64,000 bases of DNA, taken from Buddleja alternifolia. Its lineage: Eukaryota > Streptophyta > Magnoliopsida > Lamiales > Scrophulariaceae. The notes under the pieces are model-generated. The model was not told where the DNA came from and did not search any database. It saw only the letters and a list, made by a program, of their open reading frames with translations. Positions 23,754 to 34,180 of the stretch are shown one piece after another (within the stretch, counting starts at the first letter, position 1; each line of letters begins with the position of its first letter). The stretch covers positions 18,342,569 to 18,406,568 of the forward strand of contig CM033395.1 in the NCBI GenBank assembly GCA_019426215.1, written 5' to 3'. The position numbers were made by a program, and so were the translations under genes.

Positions 23754-26213
23754 ATGGCAGACGACTTACAGAGGATTGAACCTGCTGCGCAGAGAACTCT
23801 CCGGGATTATGCTACACCAACATATCAGAACTTAACCTCCAGCATAGCGGTACCAACTGTTCAAGCCAATACCTTTGAGTTGAAGCCGGCTATTATTCAA
23901 ATGCTACAACACACTGCATTTGAGGGAGATATTGAGAGGGAGGATCCTCATTCCCATCTGGGGAATTTCTTGGAAATCTGTAGTACATTCAAGATGAATG
24001 GCGTTACTGAAGATGCCATAAGATTGCGACTCTTCCCATTCTCCCTGTCTAAAAGAGCTAAGGAGTGGCTGAAAAATCAGCCGGCAACTAAGTTCACCAC
24101 TTGGGCTGATTTGTCAACTGCGTTTCTGAATAAGTATTTTCCCCCAGCCAAGATTGCTCAGTTAAGGAATGCAATCACAGGATTCATGTAAACTGATAGT
24201 GAAACCCTCTATCAAGCATGGGAAAGGTATAAAGAATTACTCCGAAAGTGCCCACATCACGGTATTCCTAGTTGGATGCTTGTGCAGACCTTCTACAATG
24301 GTCTGTCACATAGTATCCGGATGAATATCGATGCAGCTGCAGGAGGGAGTTTTATGGCAAAGAATCCAGATGATGCATTGGCTCTTATGGACGAAATGGC
24401 ATCCAACAGTTATCAGTGGGCAAGTGATAGTCGGGCTGCAAAGAAAACACCGGCCATACACAATGTAGATAACATTACATTGCTAAATGCTAACATTGAA
24501 GCACTTGTCAAGCACATGGAGGGACTCAAGGGAAATGTCAGTGCAGTATCTCAACCTACTTTAGCTTGTGATGTTTGTGGGGCACCTCATATGGCTACTG
24601 ATTGCCCACTCATCGAGCAAGCTAACTATTTATCCAATCAGAATAAGCAGCAAGGAAATCCATTTTCGAACACCTACAATTCGGGTTGGCGAAATCACCC
24701 GAACTTTTCTTGGGGAGGCCAAGGGAACCAAGGAGTTCAAGCAAATCCTCCTAGACAACAATTTCCTCCAGGTTTCCAACAACATGGTCCTCAGAATTTT
24801 CAACAACCAAATCAGCAGGGACCACCACCTCGAGAACCACAAGCTTGGGAATTAGCCATTGAAAAGCTCGCTAATGGAACAGCAAAACGGTTTGAGAATC
24901 TGGAAGCAAAAATTGATCTGGTAGTGGGAGCAACGAAGAATCTGGAATTACAAATTGGACAATTGGCAAGTTCTATGAATTCGAGGTCAAAAGGTACACT
25001 GCCTAGCCAAACAGAGGAGAATTCGAGAGGACAGTGTAATGCAGTGACTCTAATAAACGAAAATATAATTGAAGAATTTGAGCCACATGCTGTATACAGA
25101 GATGAATTTGTGATGAAAGATAATTCAATCTTTGAATCTTCAGACAAGGTTGAGCCAAAAATGGTTATCCCGAAGCCATATGTGAAACCATATGTTCCTC
25201 CAATTCCATTTCCCCAAAGGTTGCAACACAAGAGGTTGGACAAGCATCAAGAGAAATTTCTTCAAACACTTAGACTGTTGAACCGCAACATTCCGTATAC
25301 AGATGCTCAGGCTCAGATGCCTGTTTGTGAGAAGTTTCTCAAAGAGCTGTTGAGCAATAGAAAGAAATTAGAAGACGTGGAAACAATCTCCTTTAATGAA
25401 AAATGCAGTGCCATAATCCAACGAAACATTCCTCCAAAGCTAAAAGATCCAGGGAGTTTTTCACTTCCTTGCACTATTGAAAAATTTCACTTTGATAAAG
25501 CACTTTGTGATTTAGGAGCTAGTGTTAGTCTAATGCCTTATTCAATTTGCAGGAAATTAGGCTTTCAAAAGCTTAAAAACACAAAGATGTCACTTCAATT
25601 GGCGGATGGGAGCATAAAACGCCCTATGGGACTATTAGAAGACGTTTTCGTGAAAGTGGACAAGTTCTACATCCCATGTGATTTCGTGGTACTTGAGATG
25701 GATGAAAATTCGAAAACACCAATCATCCTTGGAAGACCGTTTCTCGCAACTGCGGGAACCGTCATCGACGTGCGTGCTGGTAAGCTAGCGTTGAACATTG
25801 GAGAGGAGCAGGTGGAGTTCGACTTAAATAAGGTGATGAAATCTCCGTCTTTTGAAGAAAAATGTTATTCAGTGGATGTGATTGAAGAGGCCATCAAAGA
25901 AGAAATTGCTCCAGATAAAAGAGATCCATTAGAGTCATATCGCGAAATATCTTCTAGACCTAAGGTAAAACTTAAATCTCTTCCACCATATCTCAGGTAC
26001 GTTCTTCTTGGAAACAATACGTTTCTATCTGTTATTGTAAATGCTATAATTGGTACACCTGAAATGGATCGATGGTTAACTGATTTACAATGGAAGAAAG
26101 ACGGAATAGGTTGGAATATATCTGATATGAAAAGGATTAATCGTGCTTTGTATTTTTCAGGTGATGATATTCCTCGAGGGAAAGCAATTTCCCTCGCCAA
26201 AACTCAACAATAA
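23754..26213 (+). pseudogene. Gypsy-2 gag-protease ORF, one nonsense codon
   Basis: One 820-codon frame is interrupted only by TAA at 24189-24191 (ITGFM-stop-TDSETL; CAA to TAA is the simplest change). The N-terminal half is the Athila/Ty3 Gag core (LRLFPFSLSKRAKEWL, FLNKYFPPAKI, YKELLRKCPHHG). The zinc knuckle CDVCGAPHMATDC is the CX2CX3HX4C form also seen in Gypsy-1. A Gln/Pro-rich stretch follows. The protease has active site CDLGASVSLMPYS and ends ILGRPFLATAGTVIDV. The frame reaches GWNISDMKRIN, which in Gypsy-1 directly precedes RT, and then runs into 3' untranslated sequence and stops. No RT residue is present. Gag and protease would assemble particles and mature them; polymerase would have to come from elsewhere. 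Confidence 0.88.
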
Positions 26214-26252
26214 TTTTGTCTAAGTCGAGCTAATGACTTTAAACAAGCGCTG

Positions 26253-26270
26253 CTTGGGAGGCAACCCAAG
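26253..26270 (+). other. Conserved post-pol stem-loop, Gypsy-2 copy
   Basis: CTTGGGAGGCAACCCAAG forms a perfect 6-bp stem with a 6-base loop. It is preceded by gctaatgactttaaacaag. The same arrangement follows pol in Gypsy-1 (42,169-42,215, - strand), where the stem pairs are changed but still complementary. Confidence 0.75.
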
Positions 26271-26456
26271 AGTTTTCGTTGTTTTTGTCATTGTCGTTTT
26301 CTTCTTTCTGTTTATTTTGTTTTCAATATTTTATGTTTGGAATTTTTATTTTATTTTATTTTTTGGTGCTCAAATGCTTTACTAATGCAAGCTATTCTTA
26401 TTAATAAAAAAAAAATGAAAAACGAGGTGCATGGGGCATTATACATTGTAAATCAG

Positions 26457-26580
26457 GTGCACAATTGTGCTAATTTTAGCATCACTGTGCAAAATTTTCG
26501 CACTTAGAACAATTTTTAGGTGCACAGTTGTGCAATTTTCGTGCACAATTGTGCAGAATTTTCGCACTTTTGCACCCTCA
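26457..26580. repeat. GCACAATTGTGC palindrome cluster behind gag-pro
   Basis: Palindromes at 26457-26470, 26522-26533 and 26541-26554 (GTGCACAATTGTGC, GCACAGTTGTGC) match the one in the LTRs of the same element. Part-words (tgtgcaaaattttcgcact) fill the gaps. Confidence 0.75.
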
Positions 26581-27660
26581 GATTTTTTTCAAAAAAAAAA
26601 AAAAATTCAAATTTTGACAATTGGGTCAAAATCCCCAAATTCGGTCAAAACAAAAACCCATCTCTCTCTCTCTCTCTCGATTTTCAGCCAAATCCCCAAT
26701 TTGGTCAACACCAACACCCCACACTTCTCCATCTCCAGCCAAATTTCTCTCTCATTTCCTCAACCCACCAATTTCAGCCAAAATCTCTTTCAACCAATCT
26801 CTCTCTCGTTTCTCTTCTCCGGCCGACCAGTCGCCGAAGCCAAGTTTCCGCCGTCGTTTCGCCACCAACACGCCGCCATCGCCGCACTCAACCACAAAGC
26901 CACGTCGCCGTCCACCTCGCAAGCCACACCTCCCGTCGAGTTCCGCTGCCGTCCTCACCACCTACAATCGGAGCCGCCGCCGCTTCTATCTACCAAATCC
27001 GCGCCATCGCATCTCCAACGCAACTCGCCGACCAGACGTCTCCGCCGTCGTCGAGCTCCACCGAGGAAACACATCACTGCTCAACCGCGCTGCTGCCACC
27101 GTCACGTCAACCACCGCGCCACCATCTCAAACACCGAACCGCCGCGCGATGGTCGCTACCCATACAGATCCGCAGCTCCCGCTCTTGCGCCACCACACCG
27201 CCGCTTCTTTCGGTTTAGTCCTATCGCTGCATCTTTACCTCTCCTCAATCGCCGCACGCCGTCCAGCTGCATCACCACCACGTAGCCACTGCTCGTCACT
27301 TAAGTCGCCGTCGTCGTCTCACCTGCCACCGTCGCCGTGCTGTTCGCCGTTCAACTCACCGCGCCACTCACAACCACCACTGTTCAGTTCCTACAACACC
27401 ACGTCGCCGCCGTCGTCGTCCGACATCTCCCACCACTGCTGCCACTATTCTTCTCCTGGGGTAGATTATTATTCTTCAACAATCAAATTATCACCCACCA
27501 ACAGTCGGCTTATTACTCACTGTGAAGATGCCAAAACGGGCTCGCAAGGAAATGGGCTTTTTCACGGACCGGGTTCTAAAGCTCCTCCCCACGGATGGTA
27601 CCACGAGCGACCATCACGATACCTACTCCAAGGCCATCCTGCACATTAATAGGGGAGTAT
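26581..27660 (+). other. Gypsy-2 GC-rich, CCG/CAC low-complexity 3' interior
   Basis: After a (CT)n tract (26661-26679) the sequence becomes rich in gccgccg/ccaccac and is open in all three + frames. This explains several overlapping Ser/Pro/Arg-rich ORFs here (for example 26621-27649), none with a domain. A short start MPKRARKEMGFFTDRVLKLL at about 27528 may be the remnant of an env-position ORF. Base composition differs sharply from the AT-rich surroundings and may reflect captured host sequence. Confidence 0.5.
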
Positions 27661-28984
27661 TTCTTTCACTCTTCTTTTCATTACATTCTGCTTACATTGA
27701 GGACAATGGATATTTTAAGTGTGGGGTGGTTTGCATGACGTGAATTGTGATTAGAGTATAATGAAAGGTTTAAGTGTGGGGTGTTTGATTGATTGCATGT
27801 TGTGAGGTTGTGATTGCGTGTATTGAATTGCTCAAGTGTGGGGTGTTTGTTGTTAAATTGGTGAAAGGATCGGACATATTACATGGTTTTTTTTGTTGAG
27901 TATTGCGTGTATTGAATTGCTCAAGTGTGGGGTAATGTGGTTAAGTGGTGAAAGAATTGGGCATACGTCGATTTTTGCTGAGTTGTTGCTGAAAATTGGT
28001 TGACTTGTTCATAATATTTGTGTTCCCATATTTGAGCTCTTGACTATATAAACATATGAATTCGATTTCTGTACATGGATACTCTTTTTATTAAGTTTGA
28101 TCACTGAGTCTGAAATTTGTAAAATTTCTATGCATCTTTACACACTACACACGAGTTCTAGTAAAGGGAATTGATCGGGGAGATAAAAGCGATTACATAT
28201 TTTTGATACATGGTGATATTTGGAGAAAAGTTGAAGAAGCAAAGACAAGAAATAAAAAAAAAAAAGTCGAGAAAATAGAAAAAGAAAAAAAAATAGTGCG
28301 AAAAAGTTGATTCCGTGGTTAATGAAAGCTAAAATCACCCAGTTTCGTTTCTAGCCTTTGTCACTCGAGTGATTAAGTCCGTTGGGGTGTCTTGACACCT
28401 AGTGCCTTAAAACCAACTGGTTTGAGAGTCATTGGCCCAAAACTCGTTACAAGGGTGACATAGAAAGCTTGATTAGCGAAACATTGCACGGGTTGATAAA
28501 TTGTGAATGAAGGAGAGGGAAAAGATGAAATATGATAAATGTTGTGTTTTTGCTTGAAATATCCGAAATGTTCCCTTGCTAGAATTCATAAATCAAGCAC
28601 GAATGGATGTATATGAAATTGAACTTGTTTGGGATTAGTGTGATGACTTGAGAGTAAAGATGTTCATATGTGGAAAAATATTGATTCTATGTGTTTATTG
28701 GTTATTGTGATGATTGTGGGGAGTCATAGATGTTGTGACTAGTTGCTGATTTGATGCACGGTGAGACAGATAGACGATTGTCATGAATTTTGTGGGTATA
28801 TTCTCTGCAAACCCTCACGAGACAAAACTCGTCCACTAGGGGTAACCTAGGGGTTTAACGGCTTGTTGCACATGCTAAGTGTAATCGTGTTCCCTACGAA
28901 AGTGGTGTTATCTTTAGTTTTGTTTTTTGCTTTTGTTTTGTTTGGATTTACTCGAGGACGAGTAAAGGTTAAGTGTGGGGTGTT
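27661..28984 (+). other. Gypsy-2 3' untranslated region with repeated AAGTGTGGGG tracts
   Basis: The hairpin CATTGAGGACAATG is at 27696-27709. AAGTGTGGGGTG-type tracts occur near 27718, 27770, 27833, 27924 and 28970; the last adjoins the 3' LTR and is the likely plus-strand primer (polypurine tract). No ORF is convincing. Confidence 0.7.
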
Positions 28985-30329
28985 TGTTAGGTCTCATATT
29001 TTACATATTTTCATTATGATTTACCTCACATTTATCTTTATTTTATGCCTTGTTGTTAGTCTTTTCCTTTATTTTTAGCCTAATTTATGTTTTTTGATTT
29101 CTATGTCGTTTCAATGCTTTTGTAGGCATAAAAACGATGATTTTGATGAGTTGAAGGAGTATTTATTACGAGAATAATGAAGGTTATCCAAGAGGATGTG
29201 AAGAAATGCATTGGAAAGGCCAAACGAGAATGTTTCGTTGAAGAAAAATGAAGAGATAAAATTCTGCAAAGACAGATTGCACAGTTGTGCAGCTGCGGAT
29301 TTTTATATTTTTGTGGGCCGATTTTATGACTTGGATGGGCATAATTTATGTATCTAAGACTCCTTTTTAGTAAAAGAAAGTGGCAAAAACGTTTTATAGG
29401 CTAGAGGAGGTGGAAGAGGCAATAATTCATTCTTAGAAAAAAGTAGATCTTGGAGAGTAGATCTTGAAGAAGAGAAAAGTAGGTCTTGGAGAAGAGTTCT
29501 TAGAGAAAAGCTTCATTTTCTCAAATTGTATTCTTCCAATCCTCCATTGTTGAACATGAGTAACTTTATGTTTATGCAATTTATTTCTTGTTTTTCTTTA
29601 ATTATGCATAGCTAAATTATTTTCTAGGGTTTAAGATGTAGTCTTGTGTATTGATCTGAATTATTGATGATTTATGGATGTGATTTCTTGTTTGGTTTAT
29701 CTATTGATGAGTGTTTAATGCTTGTAATTGCTTGATCACCAATTGCATGATTTAAGATAAATTAAGAAGTATCGGGAGGTGAATTAGTTTATTGGTTCAG
29801 ATTTAATAGACATGTGTAAATTGCTTAATAGGGATATTGGTAATTTTGGATGAGACTAGTTAAACAATATTCATAGAACTTAATGGATTCATCTAAATTA
29901 GTTTTTGAACATGGGAGTGACGTTAATTAATTTAGGTGGGTACTCATGAAGATCTCGTGAGAGTATTCATGTAATTAAGAAAATTGGGTCTTTAATTTAA
30001 ACAAGAATGATAATCCATTGAAAATCAATAATCCATAGAAATACCTTGATGAAATCTTAATTCCTAGGCTTTTCGTTAATTGATTGTTCGTTTTAATTAT
30101 ATTTGTGTTTATTATTTATAATTAATTCTGTTTTTATAAATTTTTGCTTTTAATTAATTAAAATCTCAATCTTTGATAATCGATAGTCTAAATAATAAGA
30201 TAAACTTTGTTTGGTACTTGATAAACCTTCCCTATGGAGAGTTTGGTACTTGATAAACCTTCCCTATGGAGACGATCTTACTTTCACTATATTATTTGTT
30301 CGATTCCGTGTTGTTACGGACAGTTAACA
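28985..30329 (+). repeat. Gypsy-2 3' LTR
   Basis: The LTR runs from TGTTAGGTCTCATATT to CAGTTAACA. It differs from the 5' LTR by scattered substitutions and by a tandem duplication of a ~32 base unit near its end (about 30208-30271; gtttggtacttgataaacc repeated), which accounts for the 33 bp length difference. Confidence 0.92.
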
Positions 30330-30334
30330 TTAGC

Positions 30335-30859
30335 AAATAGACACCTTCCATCTCATATGCATGTGGAATCTTTCCGGATATGATAGTTAAGACTTGCATT
30401 ACAAAGAGCTGTAGAAATGAAAGCAAAGTTCAAAAGATAAAGGAGAAAGAGAAAAAGGGGAGCCTAAAGAATGTGTGGAATCTGATTCTTAAAGCCTTAA
30501 AGTATTCATACAGAAGAGAACATAGACAGCGTGTAAAATGGTTTTAGTGCCATAACTGAAACCAAGAACTCCATTTCAACATCATGCGAATCAATTCAAT
30601 TTTCTACACTAACACAATTGTCCAATAATAGTTTCCGGTTTTGAGAATTTACAATAGGACCTGTAGCAGGTCAAATTTCTTACTTTCACAATGTTTGCCT
30701 TCACTAATCAAGAAGAGTAAACTTACCATTAGACTGCATTAATACAGTCTCCATGTCATGGTAACCGCCACGACCACCAGATGTCAGGAAATACACACCA
30801 AAAGAAAAATATGCAATGTTGCTCGTCAATTATTACCATCTAATAATTGGACTGATTGG
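30335..30859. other. 3' flank of the hemerythrin-like gene
   Basis: No ORF or repeat was recognised. The stretch lies directly downstream of the gene on its strand and probably contains its 3' UTR. Gypsy-2 inserted about 530 bases beyond the stop codon. Confidence 0.5.
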
Positions 30860-33800
30860 TTAATCAACCATCATGTGGAGCATAAGTGATACTCGAACAT
30901 TGTCACAGTATCTCTTGATCAAATCAAAGTATTGCATTGCATCATGAGGTCGTAAGCCTTCCATGAAAAATCTAAATAAGTGAGAGTGCGTCTCACGCAT
31001 CACATCCAACGACTGCTGCAATACTTTCCCTTGCTGTGATTTATTCAACTCTGTAGCCTCCATCAATGGCATGAGCTCTCTTTCCTCCTCTTCAAAGTGC
31101 TGCTTGCAGTTTCCCTGATAAGAAATAAAAATATTAAGCAACGACCAACAGGAATCCTAATAATAACCAGGAAAGCTACTAAAAAAATAGCAAAATGGAA
31201 AGAAATCATCAAGGGGATTCATCTACTATTTCTTCGGGGCTTTTGGTGCACGGATGATTCTATTACAGACCAAGTCGAATGCTCCTAGAGTGTCTTTTGT
31301 GTCTAGCTCTTTCATACAAGCGTGTGTGTAGGGACCACACATAATGCACCTTTACGATTTGATAGTGAAAGAGATAGACACTAGAAGTACTGCACCCGCT
31401 CTTAGATAGAGTTTCCCTTTGGTGTAACATCAATGGCAGAGATGAAGTCAGAATTCTTTAGGGACGAAATAGGCATTTTGACTCACATTGTATGAAAATT
31501 TAGTAGTTTGAGGGAAGGTGCATTTCATTTAAGTTACATAAAAGAAATTGTGATTAAACACATTGGCCAAGTGAGACATGAAGAAATCACCTTTAATTTT
31601 TTGAGTCGCGATGAAAGATTGACAAGAAGGTCTTGGTAATCAGGGCTTCCCGGATTCATAACACCTATGGTCTTGATCTCTTCTTTGATACCGTTCATTA
31701 GAGGTAGGTCTCTTGCATGTTCCTCGTTTGCAGCTTTGCATAAACCTGCATTAATACGTTCACAAATGTCAATAACTAACAATAAAGCCATTGCTATATC
31801 AACAATCCCAAAGCAATTATCATCCATCTGAAAGAGTAATTTATTAAAAACGTCCGCCTTCGACTGTTTTTTACCTTAGTTGGTAGCAAAATTATGTGTC
31901 AGCTAGACGTTCAGATGTGAAAGGAATTTCACTTTGTTTTACAGGGTAGTTGTAGGCTTTCAGCTATCACAAAAACACCATTTATCTGTGGACGATGAAA
32001 CAGTTTGCGCCCATGCTTATCAGTTGTGTAACAAATCACTTAATGCCCATGTTACACTAGCTTTCTTCCCGATTTGGGTATTACTTTCCTTATGAAACAT
32101 TAGCTTATTATTTCAATTCACAATATGACCCTATATTCAACTTCCAGAAAATAGAAGAATCGCAGACCACAGATCAATTTCCTATTTGTGAAATTCGACT
32201 AAATACACAGTTCTTTTCCAAAATTACATCTAACAAACTATTTCTGTTCTTTAAGGGCTCATTTGGTTGGGTGTTTTTGAGGCATGATAGATCTATTTCC
32301 CTTTGTTTGGCTCGGCACTTTGTGGCCTGTGATTGAACCACGGGCCGATGGTTGGATCAGGGGCAAGGAGGCCTGATACATTTACCATGCCCCATGGTTA
32401 GGAAGGAAAATACCAAAACACCCCCACATATATACATATCTTAGCAGCCTCCAAAACAACATTTCTTCCCCTGCTTTATTCTTTCTTCATGAGCATTTTG
32501 AGAAGAACCCAGTAAATTCAGCTGAAAATTGGACCACGTAATTTTGTTTCTTGTTCCTCTCTTCGTTTTTTTTGACTGCTAGCAACAAATCCATGGTAAG
32601 GTGCTGTTTTACTACTTCTCGTTTATAAATCCCTAATATTCTCAAACCAACTAGTAATTTTTTTTTGCATTTTTCGACCCTACTTTTATATATCTTTAAT
32701 TTGTTTATGACTTTATGGAGTTTTCGGTTCCCTCGCAGCAAATGGACAAAGACGGGTGAATAGTTCTACTCTGCCAAAATCCAATTAGTGTTTCAGATTT
32801 ATAATTATATGTAAATTATAGGATGATTAATTATAGTGTGTTTTACTTGTGAAGTGGATATTTCTTGGCAAAATCTTCCAAAAAAACAGCATAGTTCCCT
32901 TGAGAGTTTTCATGAATGCACTAGCTTCTGCAGGTGTGTTGAAGAAGATGAATCACAGGCAATGGCATTATAGCCGTTTGGCATTAATGGGCGTTTGCGG
33001 AATTCTACTAACTATCACGTAGTCAACTATAAAAGTTGACCAAAATTTAAATAATCAACCTAAATGGAAACAGTAAATCACACACAACCAAATATGGGAT
33101 AAAAAATGATTAGCCTTGATCCATTATCAAAATGAACAGTGAATCAGGACTAACCCCGTTCCCCAACCAAATTAGCCCTAACAGAGTTTAATCTGCTCTT
33201 CTGCTCTTAACCATCCTATGAACAAAATCTTGTCAACTCTATACAAATTGAAATATTAGGATTATCTCCGGAATTATGCCATTAATCAGTCCATAAAGAT
33301 ACCCAATTTTTAAGAATTAACAAACAGTCCACATTCTACATCACATTAACACTGACGAAAGATAAGATCATGTTGCAAGCTTTAAAGCCAATGGTACCTC
33401 AAAAAAGGTGTCACCTTATTCAATAAAACTTGTACCTTGCTCAATTAACACACATTATCCATACAACAAGAAAACAAAAGAATTGATGGAATATTCTAGA
33501 CCCCTCCGCCGAGCTCATAGTTTTCAAAGTGATCGTATTCTCATATTTACATTTCGAATTAGCCGAGCTGGAAGCGGTCTAGAATTTCTAGAAAACTGAT
33601 TACCTCGATCGGCGGATTCGAGGATCTGAAAGAGAACCTTCTCCTCCATCTGCGCGTGTTCCAACATCACCTGCTGCAGCTGCGAGTAGCTCTTCCCAAA
33701 TTTCTTCACCTCCATACGTGGACTCCCCATCGACGGATCTCCTCTCGCGTTACCCCCACGCGCCGCCATGTCCTCCGCCCACTTGACCATCCTCTCTAAA

Positions 33801-34180
33801 TGCCAGTTAATGCTCCGATGCTGCAGCACCACCACCCACACCACCAACGGCGTCGTTTCACCGCACCACCCCCAGATGCTACTAGGAGCAGCGTTAGTGA
33901 CGGTTAACGGCGGGTCGGGGAACTTGGTGTCCAAGTACTGTAGTATGTCCTCGACGGAGCCCGAAACGACGTCGGATTTGTAGATTAGGGTTGGAGTTTG
34001 GTGGGCGTCGGAGGGGATGAATTGGAGTGTTATGGGTTTGTAGAGGAGGGCTAATCGGATGTGGGAGGTCGCAAAACTGTTGGGTACGCCGTACAGTTTG
34101 ATCACCGGCGGTGGCTTTATCAACTCCGACGGCGCTATCTCCGCCGTCGATTTATTCGCAGTCTCGAAGCAATTACCCAT
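30860..34180 (-). CDS. Hemerythrin-like domain protein with N-terminal GST-like region (3 exons)
   Basis: This is the only host gene seen. Exons by splice signals and frame: 34180-33604 (donor GAG|GTAATC), 31745-31591 (acceptor AATGCAG|GT, donor AAG|GTGATT) and 31114-30860 (acceptor TATCAG|GG, stop TGA or TAA at the end). The phases join exactly and give 328 residues. Residues 1-5, MGNCF, form a likely N-myristoylation site at Gly2 with a palmitoylatable Cys4, suggesting membrane attachment. Residues 26-93 (VIKLYGVPNS, SGSVEDILQYLDTKF) look like the thioredoxin-fold N-domain of glutathione transferases. From about 119 onward His/Glu residues typical of an HHE hemerythrin four-helix bundle appear: H121, H127, H175 with E179/E180, H202, H250 with E252-E255, H287/H289. 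Such bundles bind a di-iron centre. Substrate and role are unknown. No lesion is seen, so the gene is probably functional. Confidence 0.85.
31746..33603 (-). other. Intron 1 of the hemerythrin-like gene (1858 bases)
   Basis: The intron is bounded by GT (donor at 33603-33602) and AG (31747-31746). Half of it is a Harbinger-like insertion (32255-33178). An alternative AG at 31829-31828 opens an in-frame-looking ATG, but splicing there would put a stop in frame, so the 31745 acceptor is preferred. Confidence 0.75.
32255..33178. mobile_element. PIF/Harbinger-like non-autonomous element in intron 1
   Basis: The termini GGGCTCATTTGGTTGGG (left) and CCCCAACCAAATTAGCCC (right) are inverted repeats. 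TAA is duplicated at 32252-32254 and 33179-33181. No transposase domain was found in the 924 bases; a - strand 84-codon ORF (32741-32487) has no recognised motif. Confidence 0.78.

Larger units (their letters stand above)
22292..30329 (+). mobile_element. Gypsy-2: complete Athila-like LTR element without RT, RNase H or integrase
   Basis: Two LTRs of 1312 and 1345 bp flank a 5.4 kb interior, and TTAGC is duplicated at 22287-22291 and 30330-30334. The primer-binding site fits tRNA-Asp as in Athila. The interior encodes Gag and an aspartic protease only. The RT-RNase H-integrase block is absent, so the element is non-autonomous. LTR similarity is high, which argues for a recent insertion. Confidence 0.92.

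Noticed and set aside
26621..27649. 342-codon Ser/Pro/Arg-rich ORF, and overlapping ORFs at 26467-27285 and 26520-27218
   Set aside because: All three phases are open because the DNA is CCG/CAC-rich and stop-poor. No domain is seen and the region lies inside the Gypsy-2 interior.
31534..31827. 97-codon ORF starting MDDNCFGIVDIAMALLL as a separate gene or the real exon 2 start
   Set aside because: Its second half is exon 2 of the hemerythrin-like gene. Splicing to 31827 would create a stop with exon 1, whereas the acceptor at 31745 joins in phase and completes the domain.
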